The notes: generated by a model not told the origin, from the sequence alone. Shown: positions 8,264 to 16,591, counted from the stretch's first letter. The stretch is DNA of 64,000 bases from Kitasatospora sp. NA04385 (GCF_013364235.1 NZ_CP054919.1:6201001-6265000); one strand, 5' to 3'. A program made the numbers and translations.

Positions 8264-8299
8264 GTATACACGCGTATCCACGTGTGTCCATCTGATACC
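8264..8299. promoter_or_regulatory. Direct-repeat candidate operator between rhodanese and GntR genes
   Basis: Related words GTATACAC, GTATCCAC and GTGTCCAT begin at 8264, 8274 and 8284, a 10-bp period, and GATACC follows at 8294. The first holds the GTATAC core common in operators of FCD-type GntR regulators. The site lies in the 311-bp divergent region, where no other gene is seen. Confidence 0.35.
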
Positions 8300-8419
8300 G
8301 TGACGACGTCACCGAGGCGGGACACCTGCCGCCGCCCGGTGCGTCACGCCGTGCGCGGACCGCTCCCGCCCGACGCGAGCGACACCGTCCCGGCTTCCCC
8401 GTACCCCCGCGAGGTCCCC

Positions 8420-9127
8420 ATGGCGCCACGTAAGCCCCCCACCGACGACCCGTCGTCGGCCGTGCCCGAGAGCGGCGCTCCCGGTGCCGAGCAGGGCGGT
8501 TCGGAGCTGTACTGGCGGCTGCGGCAGGACGTCCTGGAGGGGCGCTTCCCCCGGGGCGCGACCCTGCTGGAGACCGCGCTGGCCACGGCGTACGGCACCT
8601 CCCGGACCCCCGTGCGGGAGGCGCTGAACCTGCTGGAGCACGACGGGATGCTGGAGCGCGCCGCACGCGGGTACCGGGTGCGCTCGGGCACCCCGGAGGA
8701 CGTGCTGGAGATCTACGCGGCCCGGATCGCCCTGGAGTCGGAGGCCGCCGCGGCCGCCGCGCTGCACCGCACCGACCTGGACCTGGCCCGGCTGCGGTAC
8801 CAGCACGAGCTGATCCGCGGCTCACAGGACGAACAGGTGGTCCGGGAGGCCAACTTCCGCTTCCACGAAGCGCTGTGGCAGGCCGGACACAACGCCACCA
8901 TGATCGAACTGCTGGTGAAGCTGACCGCGCGGCTGCGCATCTACGACAGCGGCCCCCCCTCGCCGTTCGGCGGCGTGGACGCCCTGCACGCCGAACACGA
9001 CGAGATCCTGCGCGCGATCGCCGAGCACGACGCCGACACCGCCCGCGCGGCCACCCGGGGGCACCTCCAGCGCAGCCTCGAACAGCGGATCAGGACCATG
9101 GTCGAGGGCTCCGCCCCGGCCCCCTGA
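8420..9127 (+). CDS. GntR-family regulator, FCD (FadR) subfamily
   Basis: The 235-residue protein has an N-terminal winged helix (residues about 30-95, with ALATAYGTSRTPVREALNLL and GYRVR) and a C-terminal FCD ligand domain rich in helices. It has metal-site type residues in FRFHEAL and HAEHDEIL. FCD regulators usually respond to small carboxylates or related metabolites and repress adjacent genes. It is transcribed away from the rhodanese gene and towards the leader peptide and transporter operon, so either side may be its target. Direct repeats at 8264-8299 are a candidate operator. The ATG follows a weak GAGG site. Confidence 0.9.
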   Translation: MAPRKPPTDDPSSAVPESGAPGAEQGGSELYWRLRQDVLEGRFPRGATLLETALATAYGTSRTPVREALNLLEHDGMLERAARGYRVRSGTPEDVLEIYAARIALESEAAAAAALHRTDLDLARLRYQHELIRGSQDEQVVREANFRFHEALWQAGHNATMIELLVKLTARLRIYDSGPPSPFGGVDALHAEHDEILRAIAEHDADTARAATRGHLQRSLEQRIRTMVEGSAPAP

Positions 9128-9249
9128 CCGGCCCCCGCACCGCCCGGGGTCCTTCCCCGCCCCGCACCACCCGTCCCGCACCACCGCCCACCAGGGCGTC
9201 CGCACCACGCGGCACCGAACCGCCGCCGCCGTCACGAGAGGAGGAGCAC

Positions 9250-9378
9250 GTGCGCCCCGCCCGCCCCGCCCCGCCCGCGCTCACCTCGCGGCGCCACGTC
9301 GACAACGGCCGCTGCGGGAGCTCCCGCTGTCCGGCGCCGGCCCACCACCCCGGCCGCGGGCGTCCCGTCCGGCACTGA
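9250..9378 (+). CDS. R-x-H-V-D leader peptide, probable sulfur attenuator
   Basis: This short frame encodes 42 residues with the core LTSRRHVDNGRCGSSRC. GTG 9250 follows a strong GAGAGGAGGAG ribosome site. Peptides with an R-x-H-V-D core and later cysteine are known in actinobacteria in front of sulfur-metabolism and SsuA/NMT1-type transporter genes, and are thought to act as cis leader peptides. A perfect 8-bp hairpin starts immediately after the stop codon. The first transporter-operon gene begins 488 bases later. This fits control by translation of the two Cys codons, an inference that has not been tested here. The extra C-terminal arginine/proline tail is longer than usual. Confidence 0.7.
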   Translation: MRPARPAPPALTSRRHVDNGRCGSSRCPAPAHHPGRGRPVRH

Positions 9379-9409
9379 CCGCCCCGCGCGGGCCCCGGTG
9401 CCGGGGCGG
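9379..9409 (+). terminator. Hairpin touching the leader stop codon, candidate attenuator
   Basis: CCGCCCCG at 9379-9386 and CGGGGCGG at 9402-9409 form a perfect stem directly after the leader stop (9376-9378). More GC-rich inverted sequence continues to about 9460. From 9410 to 9865 I see no gene and no TPP riboswitch motif. Confidence 0.5.
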
Positions 9410-9823
9410 ACGCGCCCCGCGGACCCGACCGCCCCCCGCCGGCCGCCGCGCCGGGGCCCGGCCGTCGTCGCCCCGAACGCCGCCCGGCCCCCGCCCGGCC
9501 GTCCCACCGGAGCCCCGTGAGCACCATCCCGCTCCCGGCCGCGCCCCGCCGGACCCACCCGTCCGGCCCGCGCCGGCCCGGCACCGGCCGCACGGCCTGA
9601 CGCGCCGCACCGCCGACAGGGTGCACCGCCGCACCGCCGACCGGACGGCGTGACACCGCCCGAACCCCGTACCCGACCCCCGTGCCCGAAGCCCGGTGCC
9701 GCGACCGGACGGGGAACGGGCACGAGAGCGGGCCGCCGCCCCGACGTTCGACGCCGTCGGCCGTGCCCGCCCCGCCGACCACCGCACCCGGGCCGCGTCC
9801 TCGCAGTGGCCGAACGCGCCCGG

Positions 9824-9836
9824 CCCCCCCCCCCCC
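9824..9836. repeat. Run of 13 cytosines upstream of the NMT1-like gene
   Basis: Thirteen C residues end 29 bases before the GTG start at 9866. Long homopolymers are prone to slippage and may also be assembly-sensitive. Confidence 0.85.
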
Positions 9837-9865
9837 TCCCCCTCCCGCCCTTCTCGGAGCCCCCC

Positions 9866-10795
9866 GTGACCCGCATACGCGTGATGCTCGACTACTTCCA
9901 CCCCTGGCCGAACACGGCCGGCCTGTACCTGGCCCGCGAGCGCGGCTGGTACGCCGAGGCCGGCCTGGAGGTCGACCTCGTCGTCCAGGACCCGGGAGTC
10001 GGCGACACCCTGGAGCACCTGGCCACCGGGCGCGCCGAGTTCGGGGTGTTCCCGCCGAACCGGCTGTTCGCCCGGCGGGCGGCGGGCCAGCCGCTGGTCG
10101 GGGTCGCCGCCGTCAACCACCGGGCCCTGGAAGCGGTGCAGAGCGTCACCGGTCGCGGGATCAGCCGTCCCCGCGACCTGGCCGGCCGCCGGGTCGCGTG
10201 CAACCCGACACCGCGCGGCGCGGCCATGATCCGCCACCTGGTGGCGGCGGACGGCGGGGACCCGGACGCGGTGGTGCTGGTGGACGCGGGCTACCGCGAG
10301 CTGACCGTGGACGACATCGAGGCCGGCGAGGCCGACGCCACGTTCGGCAACTACTGGTCGTGGGACGCCCTGCGCGGCGACCTGCCCGAGGAGCGCCGCG
10401 TCACCTGGCCGGTCGACGAGATCGGCGCCCCCGCCTACCACAGCTACTGGCTCGGCACCCGGCAGGAACTGGTGGACGCCGACCGCGACCTCGTCGTCCG
10501 GTTCCTCGCCGCCACGGCCCGCGGCTACCTCGCCGCCGCCGCCGACCAGCCGGCGACGCTGCGGCTCCTGGAACGGGTCATCCCCTACTTCCCCCGCCCG
10601 CTGATCGCCCGCTCCCTGGCCCTGGTGGCGCCCACCTGGACCGACGCGGAGGGCCGCTGGGGCGTCGTCGACCCGGACCGCACCGGCCCCTACGCGCACT
10701 GGCTGGCCGAGCACGGGGCGGTACCCACCGCCGACAACTGGCAGGACGCCTACCTGCCGGGGCTCGTCCCCGCCGCGCCCGCGGCCCTGGTCTGA
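9866..10795 (+). CDS. NMT1/THI5-like protein without signal peptide
   Basis: The 309-residue product is a periplasmic-binding-fold NMT1/THI5-like protein that opens directly with TRIRVMLDYFHPWPNTAGLY. No signal peptide or lipobox exists at GTG 9866, and none appears in the open frame upstream, so it should stay in the cytoplasm. That is unusual for a transporter binding protein. The fold is shared by ThiY and SsuA-type binding proteins and by yeast Thi5, which is an enzyme, but I see no Thi5-like cysteine motif. It is first in a five-gene operon with a lipoprotein binding protein of the same superfamily, a permease, an ATPase and a kinase-like protein. It could be a cytosolic ligand carrier or an enzyme. 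Confidence 0.8.
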   Translation: MTRIRVMLDYFHPWPNTAGLYLARERGWYAEAGLEVDLVVQDPGVGDTLEHLATGRAEFGVFPPNRLFARRAAGQPLVGVAAVNHRALEAVQSVTGRGISRPRDLAGRRVACNPTPRGAAMIRHLVAADGGDPDAVVLVDAGYRELTVDDIEAGEADATFGNYWSWDALRGDLPEERRVTWPVDEIGAPAYHSYWLGTRQELVDADRDLVVRFLAATARGYLAAAADQPATLRLLERVIPYFPRPLIARSLALVAPTWTDAEGRWGVVDPDRTGPYAHWLAEHGAVPTADNWQDAYLPGLVPAAPAALV

Positions 10796-10866
10796 CACCG
10801 ACCGTCCCCGAACGACCTCCCGGGCCGCCCCACGGCCGGCCCGCCCACCAGAGACGAGACACCCCC

Positions 10867-11940
10867 GTGCCCACCCCCTCCCCGGCCGCCGGCCGCGCCG
10901 GCTCCGTCCGGCGCCTGGCCCCCGCCCTCGCCCTGACCGCCGCCCTGATCGGCGTGAGCGCGTGCTCCCCGGGTTCCTCCGGAGCGGCGTCCACGGGTGC
11001 CGCCGGCAAGCTCACCAGAGTCACCCTGGCCCTCGACTGGACGCCCAACACCAACCACACGGGCATCTACGTGGCCCAGCGGCAGGGCTGGTTCAAGGAA
11101 GCCGGTATCGACCTGGAGATCGTGCCCTACGGCTCCACCGCGCCCGAAACGCTCATCGCCAACCACAAGGCCGACTTCGGCGTCTCCTACCAGGAGGGCG
11201 TCACCACCGCCCGCGCGGCCGGGCAGGACATCGTCTCCGTCTACGCCGTCACCCAGAAGACCGACGTCACCATCTCGGTGCGCGCCGACCGGGACGACAT
11301 CACCTCCCCCAAGGACCTCGACGGCAAGACGTACGCCGGGTTCGGCGCCCCCTACGAGGCGGCGCTGCTCAGGAGCGTCATCCGGGAGGCCGGCGGCAAG
11401 GGCGAGTTCGAGAACGTCACGCTCAACACCTCCGCGTACGCCGCGCTCTACGCGCACCAGGCCGACTTCGCGATGCCGATGCCGACCTGGGAGGGCCTGG
11501 AGGCGAAGCTCGACGGCAAACCGCTGAAGGACTTCCAGCTCTCCGACCACGGCTTCCCGGCGATCTACTCCACCCTGATCGCCTCCTCCGACGGCTACCT
11601 GAAGAGCCACGGGGACGTGGCCCGCGCGTTCCTCTCCGCCGTCCAGCGCGGCTACACCTACGCCGCCGACCACCCGGCCGAGGCCGCGAAGGAACTGGTC
11701 GCGGCGAACAAGGGCGTGCTCACCAACACCAGACTGGTCGACGAGAGCGAGAAGCTGCTCGCCGCCGAGTACTACCGCGACGCCGACGGCAGGATCGGCG
11801 TGCAGAGCGCCGAACGCTGGCAGGCCTTCGCCGACTTCGAGTTCGGGGCCGGGCTGCTCTCCGACGCCGACGGCCACCGGCTCACCGAGGCGCCCGACGC
11901 CTCCGCGTACTTCACCGACGACTACCTGCCGGAGCGGTGA
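10867..11940 (+). CDS. NMT1/THI5-like ABC transporter binding lipoprotein
   Basis: The 357-residue protein has a lipoprotein signal with lipobox LIGVSAC (Cys about residue 36). An NMT1/THI5-like binding domain begins LDWTPNTNHTGIYVAQRQGW. This WTPNTNHTG signature occurs in binding proteins for thiamine-pyrimidine precursors (ThiY) and riboflavin (RibY), and related proteins bind sulfonates. The ligand cannot be fixed from sequence. The upstream leader peptide hints at sulfur-linked control. GTG 10867 follows a GAGACGAGA site. The stop overlaps the permease start by one base (TGATG), so translation is coupled. Confidence 0.88.
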   Translation: MPTPSPAAGRAGSVRRLAPALALTAALIGVSACSPGSSGAASTGAAGKLTRVTLALDWTPNTNHTGIYVAQRQGWFKEAGIDLEIVPYGSTAPETLIANHKADFGVSYQEGVTTARAAGQDIVSVYAVTQKTDVTISVRADRDDITSPKDLDGKTYAGFGAPYEAALLRSVIREAGGKGEFENVTLNTSAYAALYAHQADFAMPMPTWEGLEAKLDGKPLKDFQLSDHGFPAIYSTLIASSDGYLKSHGDVARAFLSAVQRGYTYAADHPAEAAKELVAANKGVLTNTRLVDESEKLLAAEYYRDADGRIGVQSAERWQAFADFEFGAGLLSDADGHRLTEAPDASAYFTDDYLPER

Positions 11941-12743
11941 TGGCCGCCACCGGTACCCGGCCGGGCGCGCTCCGGCGGGCCCTGGCGGCGGGATGGCCGC
12001 CGGCGCTGGTGCTGGGCGTCCTCCTGGCGGGGTGGCAGGCATGGACGTCCTCGGCGCACGTCGACCCGACGACCCTGCCCGGCCCCTGGCGGGTGCTCAC
12101 CCAGGGCTGGGAGAACCGGCAGGCGCTGTGGGACAACACCCTGCCCACCCTCCAGGAGACCGCGGCCGGCTTCGGGCTGTCGTTCGCCGCGGCCTGGCTG
12201 GTGGCGGTCGCGCTGGACTTCTCCGCCGCCGCGCGGCGCGGACTGTACCCGTTGCTGGTCGCCTCCCAGACGATCCCGATCGTCGCCGTCGCACCGCTGC
12301 TGATCATCTGGTTCGGGTTCGGGCTCTTCCCGAAGATGCTGGTGGTCACCCTCGTCACGTTCTTCCCGCTCACCGCCAACCTCGCGGCCGGCTTCGCCTC
12401 CGCCGACCGGGAGGCGATGCGGCTGCTGCGCTCGCTGGGGGCCGGCCGGTGGACGGCGTTCCGGCTGGTGCGGGTGCCCAGCGCCATGCCGTACTTCTTC
12501 ACCGGCCTGCGGGTGAGCATCACGTACGCCGTGGTCGGGGCGGTGTTCGCGGAGTACGCGGGCGCCGTGTCCGGGCTGGGCATCTACATGCAGGCCCAGA
12601 AGAGCGCCTTCCGCACCGACCTGGTCCTCGCGGCGGTCGCCGTGACGGCCGTGCTGTCCGTGGCCCTGTTCGGGGCGACCCACCTGCTCCAGCGGCTCGT
12701 CCTGCCCTGGGAGCGCCGTACCACCGAGGAGGACCGCGCATGA
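11940..12743 (+). CDS. ABC transporter permease, SsuC/ThiX type
   Basis: The 267-residue membrane protein has about six hydrophobic segments. The BPD_transp_1 core holds an EAA-like loop (ADREAMRLLRSLGAGRWTAF) that contacts the ATPase. Family members pair with NMT1-type binding proteins to import sulfonates, taurine, or thiamine and riboflavin precursors. It overlaps the upstream binding protein by one base and the ATPase gene by four (ATGA), indicating tight translational coupling within the operon. Confidence 0.9.
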   Translation: MAATGTRPGALRRALAAGWPPALVLGVLLAGWQAWTSSAHVDPTTLPGPWRVLTQGWENRQALWDNTLPTLQETAAGFGLSFAAAWLVAVALDFSAAARRGLYPLLVASQTIPIVAVAPLLIIWFGFGLFPKMLVVTLVTFFPLTANLAAGFASADREAMRLLRSLGAGRWTAFRLVRVPSAMPYFFTGLRVSITYAVVGAVFAEYAGAVSGLGIYMQAQKSAFRTDLVLAAVAVTAVLSVALFGATHLLQRLVLPWERRTTEEDRA

Positions 12744-13597
12744 GCGCCCCGCCCCCCGCCGTGTCGTCCGCCGCCGCGCGGTCCGCCACGCCGGTGCCCG
12801 CCCCCGCCGGCGGCGACGCCGTGCCCCCGCGCCTGCGGGTGCGGTCCGCGGTCAAGTCCTACGGTGACCTCCGGGTGCTGGACGGGCTCGACCTGGACGT
12901 CCGGCCGGGCGAGTTCGCCGCCGTGATCGGTCCGAGCGGCGCCGGCAAGAGCACCCTGTTCAACCTGGTCTCCGGGCTGGAGCGGCCCACCGCCGGAGAG
13001 ATCCTGGTCGACGGCGAGCCGCCGCGCACCCGCTCCGGACGGGTCGCCTACATGCCGCAGAAGGACCTGCTCTTCCCGTGGCGCACCGTCCTCGCCAACA
13101 CCGCCCTGGGCCTGGAGGCCGAGGGAGTGCCCCGCCGGCAGGCCCGCGCCCGGGCGGCGGAACTGTTCGAGGCGTTCGGCCTGGACGGCTTCCAGCACGC
13201 CTACCCGAGCGCGCTCAGCGGCGGCATGCGCCAGCGCGCCGCGCTGCTGCGCACGGTGGTCCTCGGCCGCCCGCTGCTGCTGCTCGACGAGCCCTTCGGC
13301 GCCCTGGACTCGCTCACCCGCGCGGACATGCAGCGGTGGCTGCTGCGGATGTGGCGGCACTACGGCTGGACGGTCGTCCTGGTCACCCACGACATCCGGG
13401 AGGCGCTCCTGCTCGCCGACACGGTGCACGTCATGTCGCCGCGCCCGGCGCGGGTGGTCGACCGGATCGAGGTCCCCCGGCCCGCGGAGGACGGCTCCGG
13501 ACGCCACCCGCAGGCGCTCGACCCGGCGTCGGCCGCCGCGCTGGAGGAACGCGTCCTGCGCGCCCTGCGCCCGCCGACCGCCGGCGGGGCCCGGTGA
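12740..13597 (+). CDS. ABC transporter ATPase, SsuB/ThiZ type
   Basis: The 285-residue ATPase carries Walker A GPSGAGKST (about residue 75), a Q-loop in YMPQKDLLFPW, the signature LSGGMRQRAALLR, Walker B LLLLDEPFGALDS, and the switch His in LVTHDIREALLLAD. The first 30 residues are a low-complexity extension. It energises the adjacent permease for import at the cytoplasmic membrane. Overlaps of 4 bp on both sides place it in the middle of the operon. Confidence 0.93.
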   Translation: MSAPPPAVSSAAARSATPVPAPAGGDAVPPRLRVRSAVKSYGDLRVLDGLDLDVRPGEFAAVIGPSGAGKSTLFNLVSGLERPTAGEILVDGEPPRTRSGRVAYMPQKDLLFPWRTVLANTALGLEAEGVPRRQARARAAELFEAFGLDGFQHAYPSALSGGMRQRAALLRTVVLGRPLLLLDEPFGALDSLTRADMQRWLLRMWRHYGWTVVLVTHDIREALLLADTVHVMSPRPARVVDRIEVPRPAEDGSGRHPQALDPASAAALEERVLRALRPPTAGGAR

Positions 13598-14739
13598 ACG
13601 CGTCCGGCCCGGGCACCGGGCCCGTCGCGCACGGCATGGGCTACGAACGGGTGGAGCCGGACTGGGCGCCGCTGACCGACCCCGAGGCCGCGGAGGTGCT
13701 GGACGCGCTGTGCGGGCCCGGCCGCACCCGGGTGCGCTGGCGCAGCCCGCGCCCGCTGTCGGCGGCGGCGCTGGTCGCGCACGGCGGACGGGAGGTCTTC
13801 CTCAAACGCCACCACGCGAGCGTCCGCTCCCTCCGGGGGCTGGCGGAGGAGCACGCCTTCCTGCACCACCTGCGGGCGCACGGCGCCCCGGTGGTCGAGG
13901 TCCTCGGCGCGCACGCCCTGGGCGAGTGGACCTACGAGGCGCACGCCCCCGGGGCGGGTACCGACCTCTACCGCGACGCCCTGTCGTGGACGCCGTTCGC
14001 CTCGGCGGCGCACGCCCGGCAGGCCGGTGCCGCGCTGGCCCGCTTCCACCTCGCGGCGGCGGGGCACCGGGCGCCGGCCCGGTCCGTGCAACCGCTGGTC
14101 TCCTCGTGGAGCATCTTCGCCGACCGCGACCCGCTGGCCGCGCTGGAGCGCTACGCGGCGGCCCGGCCCGCGCTCGCCGAGGCCCTCGACCGGACCCCGG
14201 TGCGTGCGGACACCGAGCGGCTGCACCTGCCGTTCCACGCCCGACTGGCGCCGCTGCTGGGCGAGTTGGAGCCGTTGTGGACGCACAACGACTGGCACGC
14301 CTCCAACCTGCTGTGGCACTGCCCGGCGGACGGCGGTACCGAGCGGGCCCGCGTCGCGACGGTGCTGGACGTGGGCCTGGCCGACCGCACCACCGCCGTG
14401 CACGACCTCGCGCTCGCCCTGGAGCGCAACGTCTTCGGCTGGCTCGACCTGCCCCTCGGCCCCGACATCCCGGTCCACCTCGACCACCTGGACGCCCTGT
14501 TGACCGGGTACACCGGCGTGCGCCCGCTCGCCGCGGCCGAGGCCCGCGCGCTGCCGCTGGTCCTCCCGCTGGTGAACGCCGAGTACGCGCTGACGGAGAT
14601 GGACTACTTCCACGGGGTCACCCGCTCGGCCGTCAACACCGCCCTGGCCCGCGCCTACTACACGGACCACACCGCCTGGTTCACCACCTCCCGAGGCCGC
14701 GCGGTGCTGGAGCACCTGCACGAGCGCTGGGGTGCCTGA
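13594..14739 (+). CDS. APH-family small-molecule kinase-like protein
   Basis: The 381-residue protein belongs to the aminoglycoside/choline phosphotransferase fold. Its catalytic loop is HNDWHASNLLW (about residue 230), followed by the metal-binding Asp in LDVGLADRTTAVHDLALALE. The N-lobe has an FLKRHH lysine segment. The family includes thiamine kinase YcfN and choline kinase as well as resistance enzymes. Here the four-base overlap with an NMT1-type transporter operon argues for phosphorylating or trapping the imported ligand rather than drug resistance; this is inference. A good hairpin follows the stop, so it closes the operon. Confidence 0.85.
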   Translation: MNASGPGTGPVAHGMGYERVEPDWAPLTDPEAAEVLDALCGPGRTRVRWRSPRPLSAAALVAHGGREVFLKRHHASVRSLRGLAEEHAFLHHLRAHGAPVVEVLGAHALGEWTYEAHAPGAGTDLYRDALSWTPFASAAHARQAGAALARFHLAAAGHRAPARSVQPLVSSWSIFADRDPLAALERYAAARPALAEALDRTPVRADTERLHLPFHARLAPLLGELEPLWTHNDWHASNLLWHCPADGGTERARVATVLDVGLADRTTAVHDLALALERNVFGWLDLPLGPDIPVHLDHLDALLTGYTGVRPLAAAEARALPLVLPLVNAEYALTEMDYFHGVTRSAVNTALARAYYTDHTAWFTTSRGRAVLEHLHERWGA

Positions 14740-14755
14740 GGCCCGGGCGCCCGGC

Positions 14756-14787
14756 CCGGACTCGCGCGGGGCCTCGCGCGGGTCCGG
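14756..14787 (+). terminator. Terminator of the NMT1-type transporter operon
   Basis: CCGGAC-T-CGCGCG at 14756-14768 pairs with CGCGCG-G-GTCCGG at 14775-14787 around a 6-base loop, 17 bases after the kinase-like gene. Confidence 0.6.
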
Positions 14788-14941
14788 ACCCGGGCAGGCC
14801 GTCGCGCACGTCCAAACTCGCTCAGTCGGGTGAAACCGGGCTTCGACGGGTCGCCGCCACGGGTACGCGAAGGGGGACACCGCGCCCGCCCGCCCCGCCC
14901 CGTGGGCCGGCGGCGAGGGACGACCGACAAGGAGTGGACTC

Positions 14942-15772
14942 GTGACCAGTGCCCCCGTGCACGCGCTGAACGACGGTACGAAGCTTCCCGGGGTGGGCCT
15001 GGGCACCTACCCGCTGGACGACGAGGCGGCCGAGCGGGCCGTCGCCGGCGCGCTGGAGACCGGCTACCGGCTGGTCGACACCGCCGTGAACTACGGCAAC
15101 GAGACCGGTGTCGGGCGCGGCCTGGCCCGCTCCGGCGTGCCCCGGCCGGACGTGGTGGTGACGACCAAGCTGCCCGGACGCCACCACGGCTACCAGGAGA
15201 CGCTGGCGTCGTTCGAGGAGTCCCGGCGCCGGCTCGGCCTGGAGTACGTGGACCTCTACCTCATCCACTGGCCGCTGCCCCGGGTGGACAGGTACGTGGA
15301 CTCCTGGCGGGCGATGATCAAACTCCGGGACGACGGCCTGGTCCGCTCGATCGGCGTCTCCAACTTCACCGCCGAGCACCTGGAGCGCCTGCACCGGGAG
15401 ACCGGCGTCCTGCCGTCGGTCAACCAGGTCGAGCTGCACCCGCTGCTGCCGCAGGACGAACTGCGGGCCGTCCACGCGGAGTTGGGCATCCGCACCGAGA
15501 GCTGGAGCCCGCTCGGCCGCGGCTCGGCGCTGCTCGACGACCCCGCTGTCGGCGCGGTGGCCCGGGCGCACGGCGTGACCCCCGCGCAGGCCGTGCTGCG
15601 CTGGCACACCCAGCTCGACGCCACCCCGATCCCCAAGTCCGCGGACCCCGGGCGCCAGCGCGCCAATCTGGACCTCTTCGGCTTCGAGCTGACCGCAGAG
15701 GAGATGGCCCGGATCGCCGACCGGCCGCACGAGCGGCTGGGCGGCGACCCCGACTCCCACGAGGAGTTCTGA
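14942..15772 (+). CDS. Aldo/keto reductase, 2,5-diketogluconate reductase type
   Basis: The 276-residue TIM-barrel oxidoreductase has the AKR signatures LVDTAVNYGNETGVGRGL (catalytic Asp and Tyr), TTKLPGRHHG (Lys), the active-site His in LYLIHWPLP, IGVSNFTAEHLERL and the NADPH-binding end IPKSADPGRQRANLDLFGFEL. Such enzymes reduce aldehydes and ketones in the cytoplasm with NADPH. GTG 14942 follows AAGGAG at a good distance. It stands alone after the operon terminator, and its physiological substrate is unknown. Confidence 0.93.
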   Translation: MTSAPVHALNDGTKLPGVGLGTYPLDDEAAERAVAGALETGYRLVDTAVNYGNETGVGRGLARSGVPRPDVVVTTKLPGRHHGYQETLASFEESRRRLGLEYVDLYLIHWPLPRVDRYVDSWRAMIKLRDDGLVRSIGVSNFTAEHLERLHRETGVLPSVNQVELHPLLPQDELRAVHAELGIRTESWSPLGRGSALLDDPAVGAVARAHGVTPAQAVLRWHTQLDATPIPKSADPGRQRANLDLFGFELTAEEMARIADRPHERLGGDPDSHEEF

Positions 15773-15829
15773 CCCCGGACGGAGCAGTTCCGGAGCAGTT
15801 CCGGCGACGCTCCGGAGCGCTCTGCTCGA

Positions 15830-15947
15830 CGGCTCCGGCGGCCATGCCGCGGGTGGGGGTGCGGGGGAAGGCGAAGAAGACCACCGTGGAGCCGCCGTCG
15901 AGGTCGGCGGCCTCGTACGGCTCGGGGTCGATGCGCCGCAGGCCGGA
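15830..15947 (-). pseudogene. Chimeric remnant of sugar ABC permeases
   Basis: On the minus strand the frame after a stop reads SGLRRIDPEPYEAADLDG, the EAA loop of a MalF-type permease. It jumps directly into VVFFAFPRTPTRGMAAGAV, the C-terminal end of a MalG-type permease. Both halves closely match the intact permeases at 40759-41658 and 41655-42575. A deletion of roughly 1.2 kb in a former permease pair would give exactly this fusion. There is no start codon, and the usual stop after the GAVK end is missing. Confidence 0.75.
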
Positions 15948-15988
15948 CTACCGGCCGTGCGCGCCGGGAAGGCCGGTTCGGGAGCCGG

Positions 15989-16570
15989 TCATCCCCCGGC
16001 GTGCGCGGCGTCCGACAGGGCCGCGATTCCGCCGCCCAGGAACGCGACGGCGCCCGCGACGGCCGCCTCGCTCGGGTCGAGGTAGACCTCGGCGATCACG
16101 GCGGCCGCGGCGGCGGCCACCATGCGCGGCGCGAACGAGTCCGGATCGGCGCCGCGTTCCGCCGCGAAGATCCGCGCGCCCTCCTGGACGGCCTCGGTGA
16201 TCCGACTGTTGGCGATCGCCTTCAGCTGCGGGTTCCGGTCGATCATCCGCTCCCACAGCGCGTCCAGCTCGCCGCTGGCGGCCACGTCCTCGCGCAGCCA
16301 CGCCTCCAGCGCGCCGAGGGTGGTGACGCCCTCGGCGCGCTCGGCCAGCGACCGGCTCAGTCGGTCGGTGAACTCCTCCAGGTACGAGGTCGCCAGGTCG
16401 AGCTTGGTCGGGAAGTACAGCGTCACCGTGCGGGGGGAGACCTCCGCCAGCCCGGCGACGTCCGCGACCGTCGTCGCGTCGAACCCGCGCTCCGCGAACA
16501 GCTCGTACGCCGCCCGCAGGATCGCCTCTCTCCGCCGGGCCTTGCCCCGCTCCCTCGCGCCGTCAGCCAT
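15989..16570 (-). CDS. TetR-family regulator
   Basis: The 193-residue protein has the N-terminal TetR helix-turn-helix (AILRAAYELFAERGFDATTV, then VADVAGLAEVSPRTVTLYFP) and a helical ligand domain. It is divergent from an MMPL transporter. A perfect 28-bp palindrome sits 21 bases upstream of its start, within the 93-bp space between the two genes. The layout is the standard one for a repressor that controls itself and its exporter, released when the exported compound binds. Confidence 0.93.
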   Translation of the reverse strand: MADGARERGKARRREAILRAAYELFAERGFDATTVADVAGLAEVSPRTVTLYFPTKLDLATSYLEEFTDRLSRSLAERAEGVTTLGALEAWLREDVAASGELDALWERMIDRNPQLKAIANSRITEAVQEGARIFAAERGADPDSFAPRMVAAAAAAVIAEVYLDPSEAAVAGAVAFLGGGIAALSDAAHAGG

Positions 16571-16591
16571 GCGCAGAGCCTATATCGGACA

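Noticed and set aside
9379..9865. A TPP riboswitch, suggested by the THI5/NMT1-type genes downstream
   Set aside because: No CTGAGA or matching conserved TPP elements are present; the leader peptide and hairpin explain the region better.
13594..14739. Calling the APH-family gene an antibiotic-resistance gene
   Set aside because: The family is broad, and four-base coupling to a transporter operon favours a metabolic kinase; nothing in the sequence shows drug specificity.
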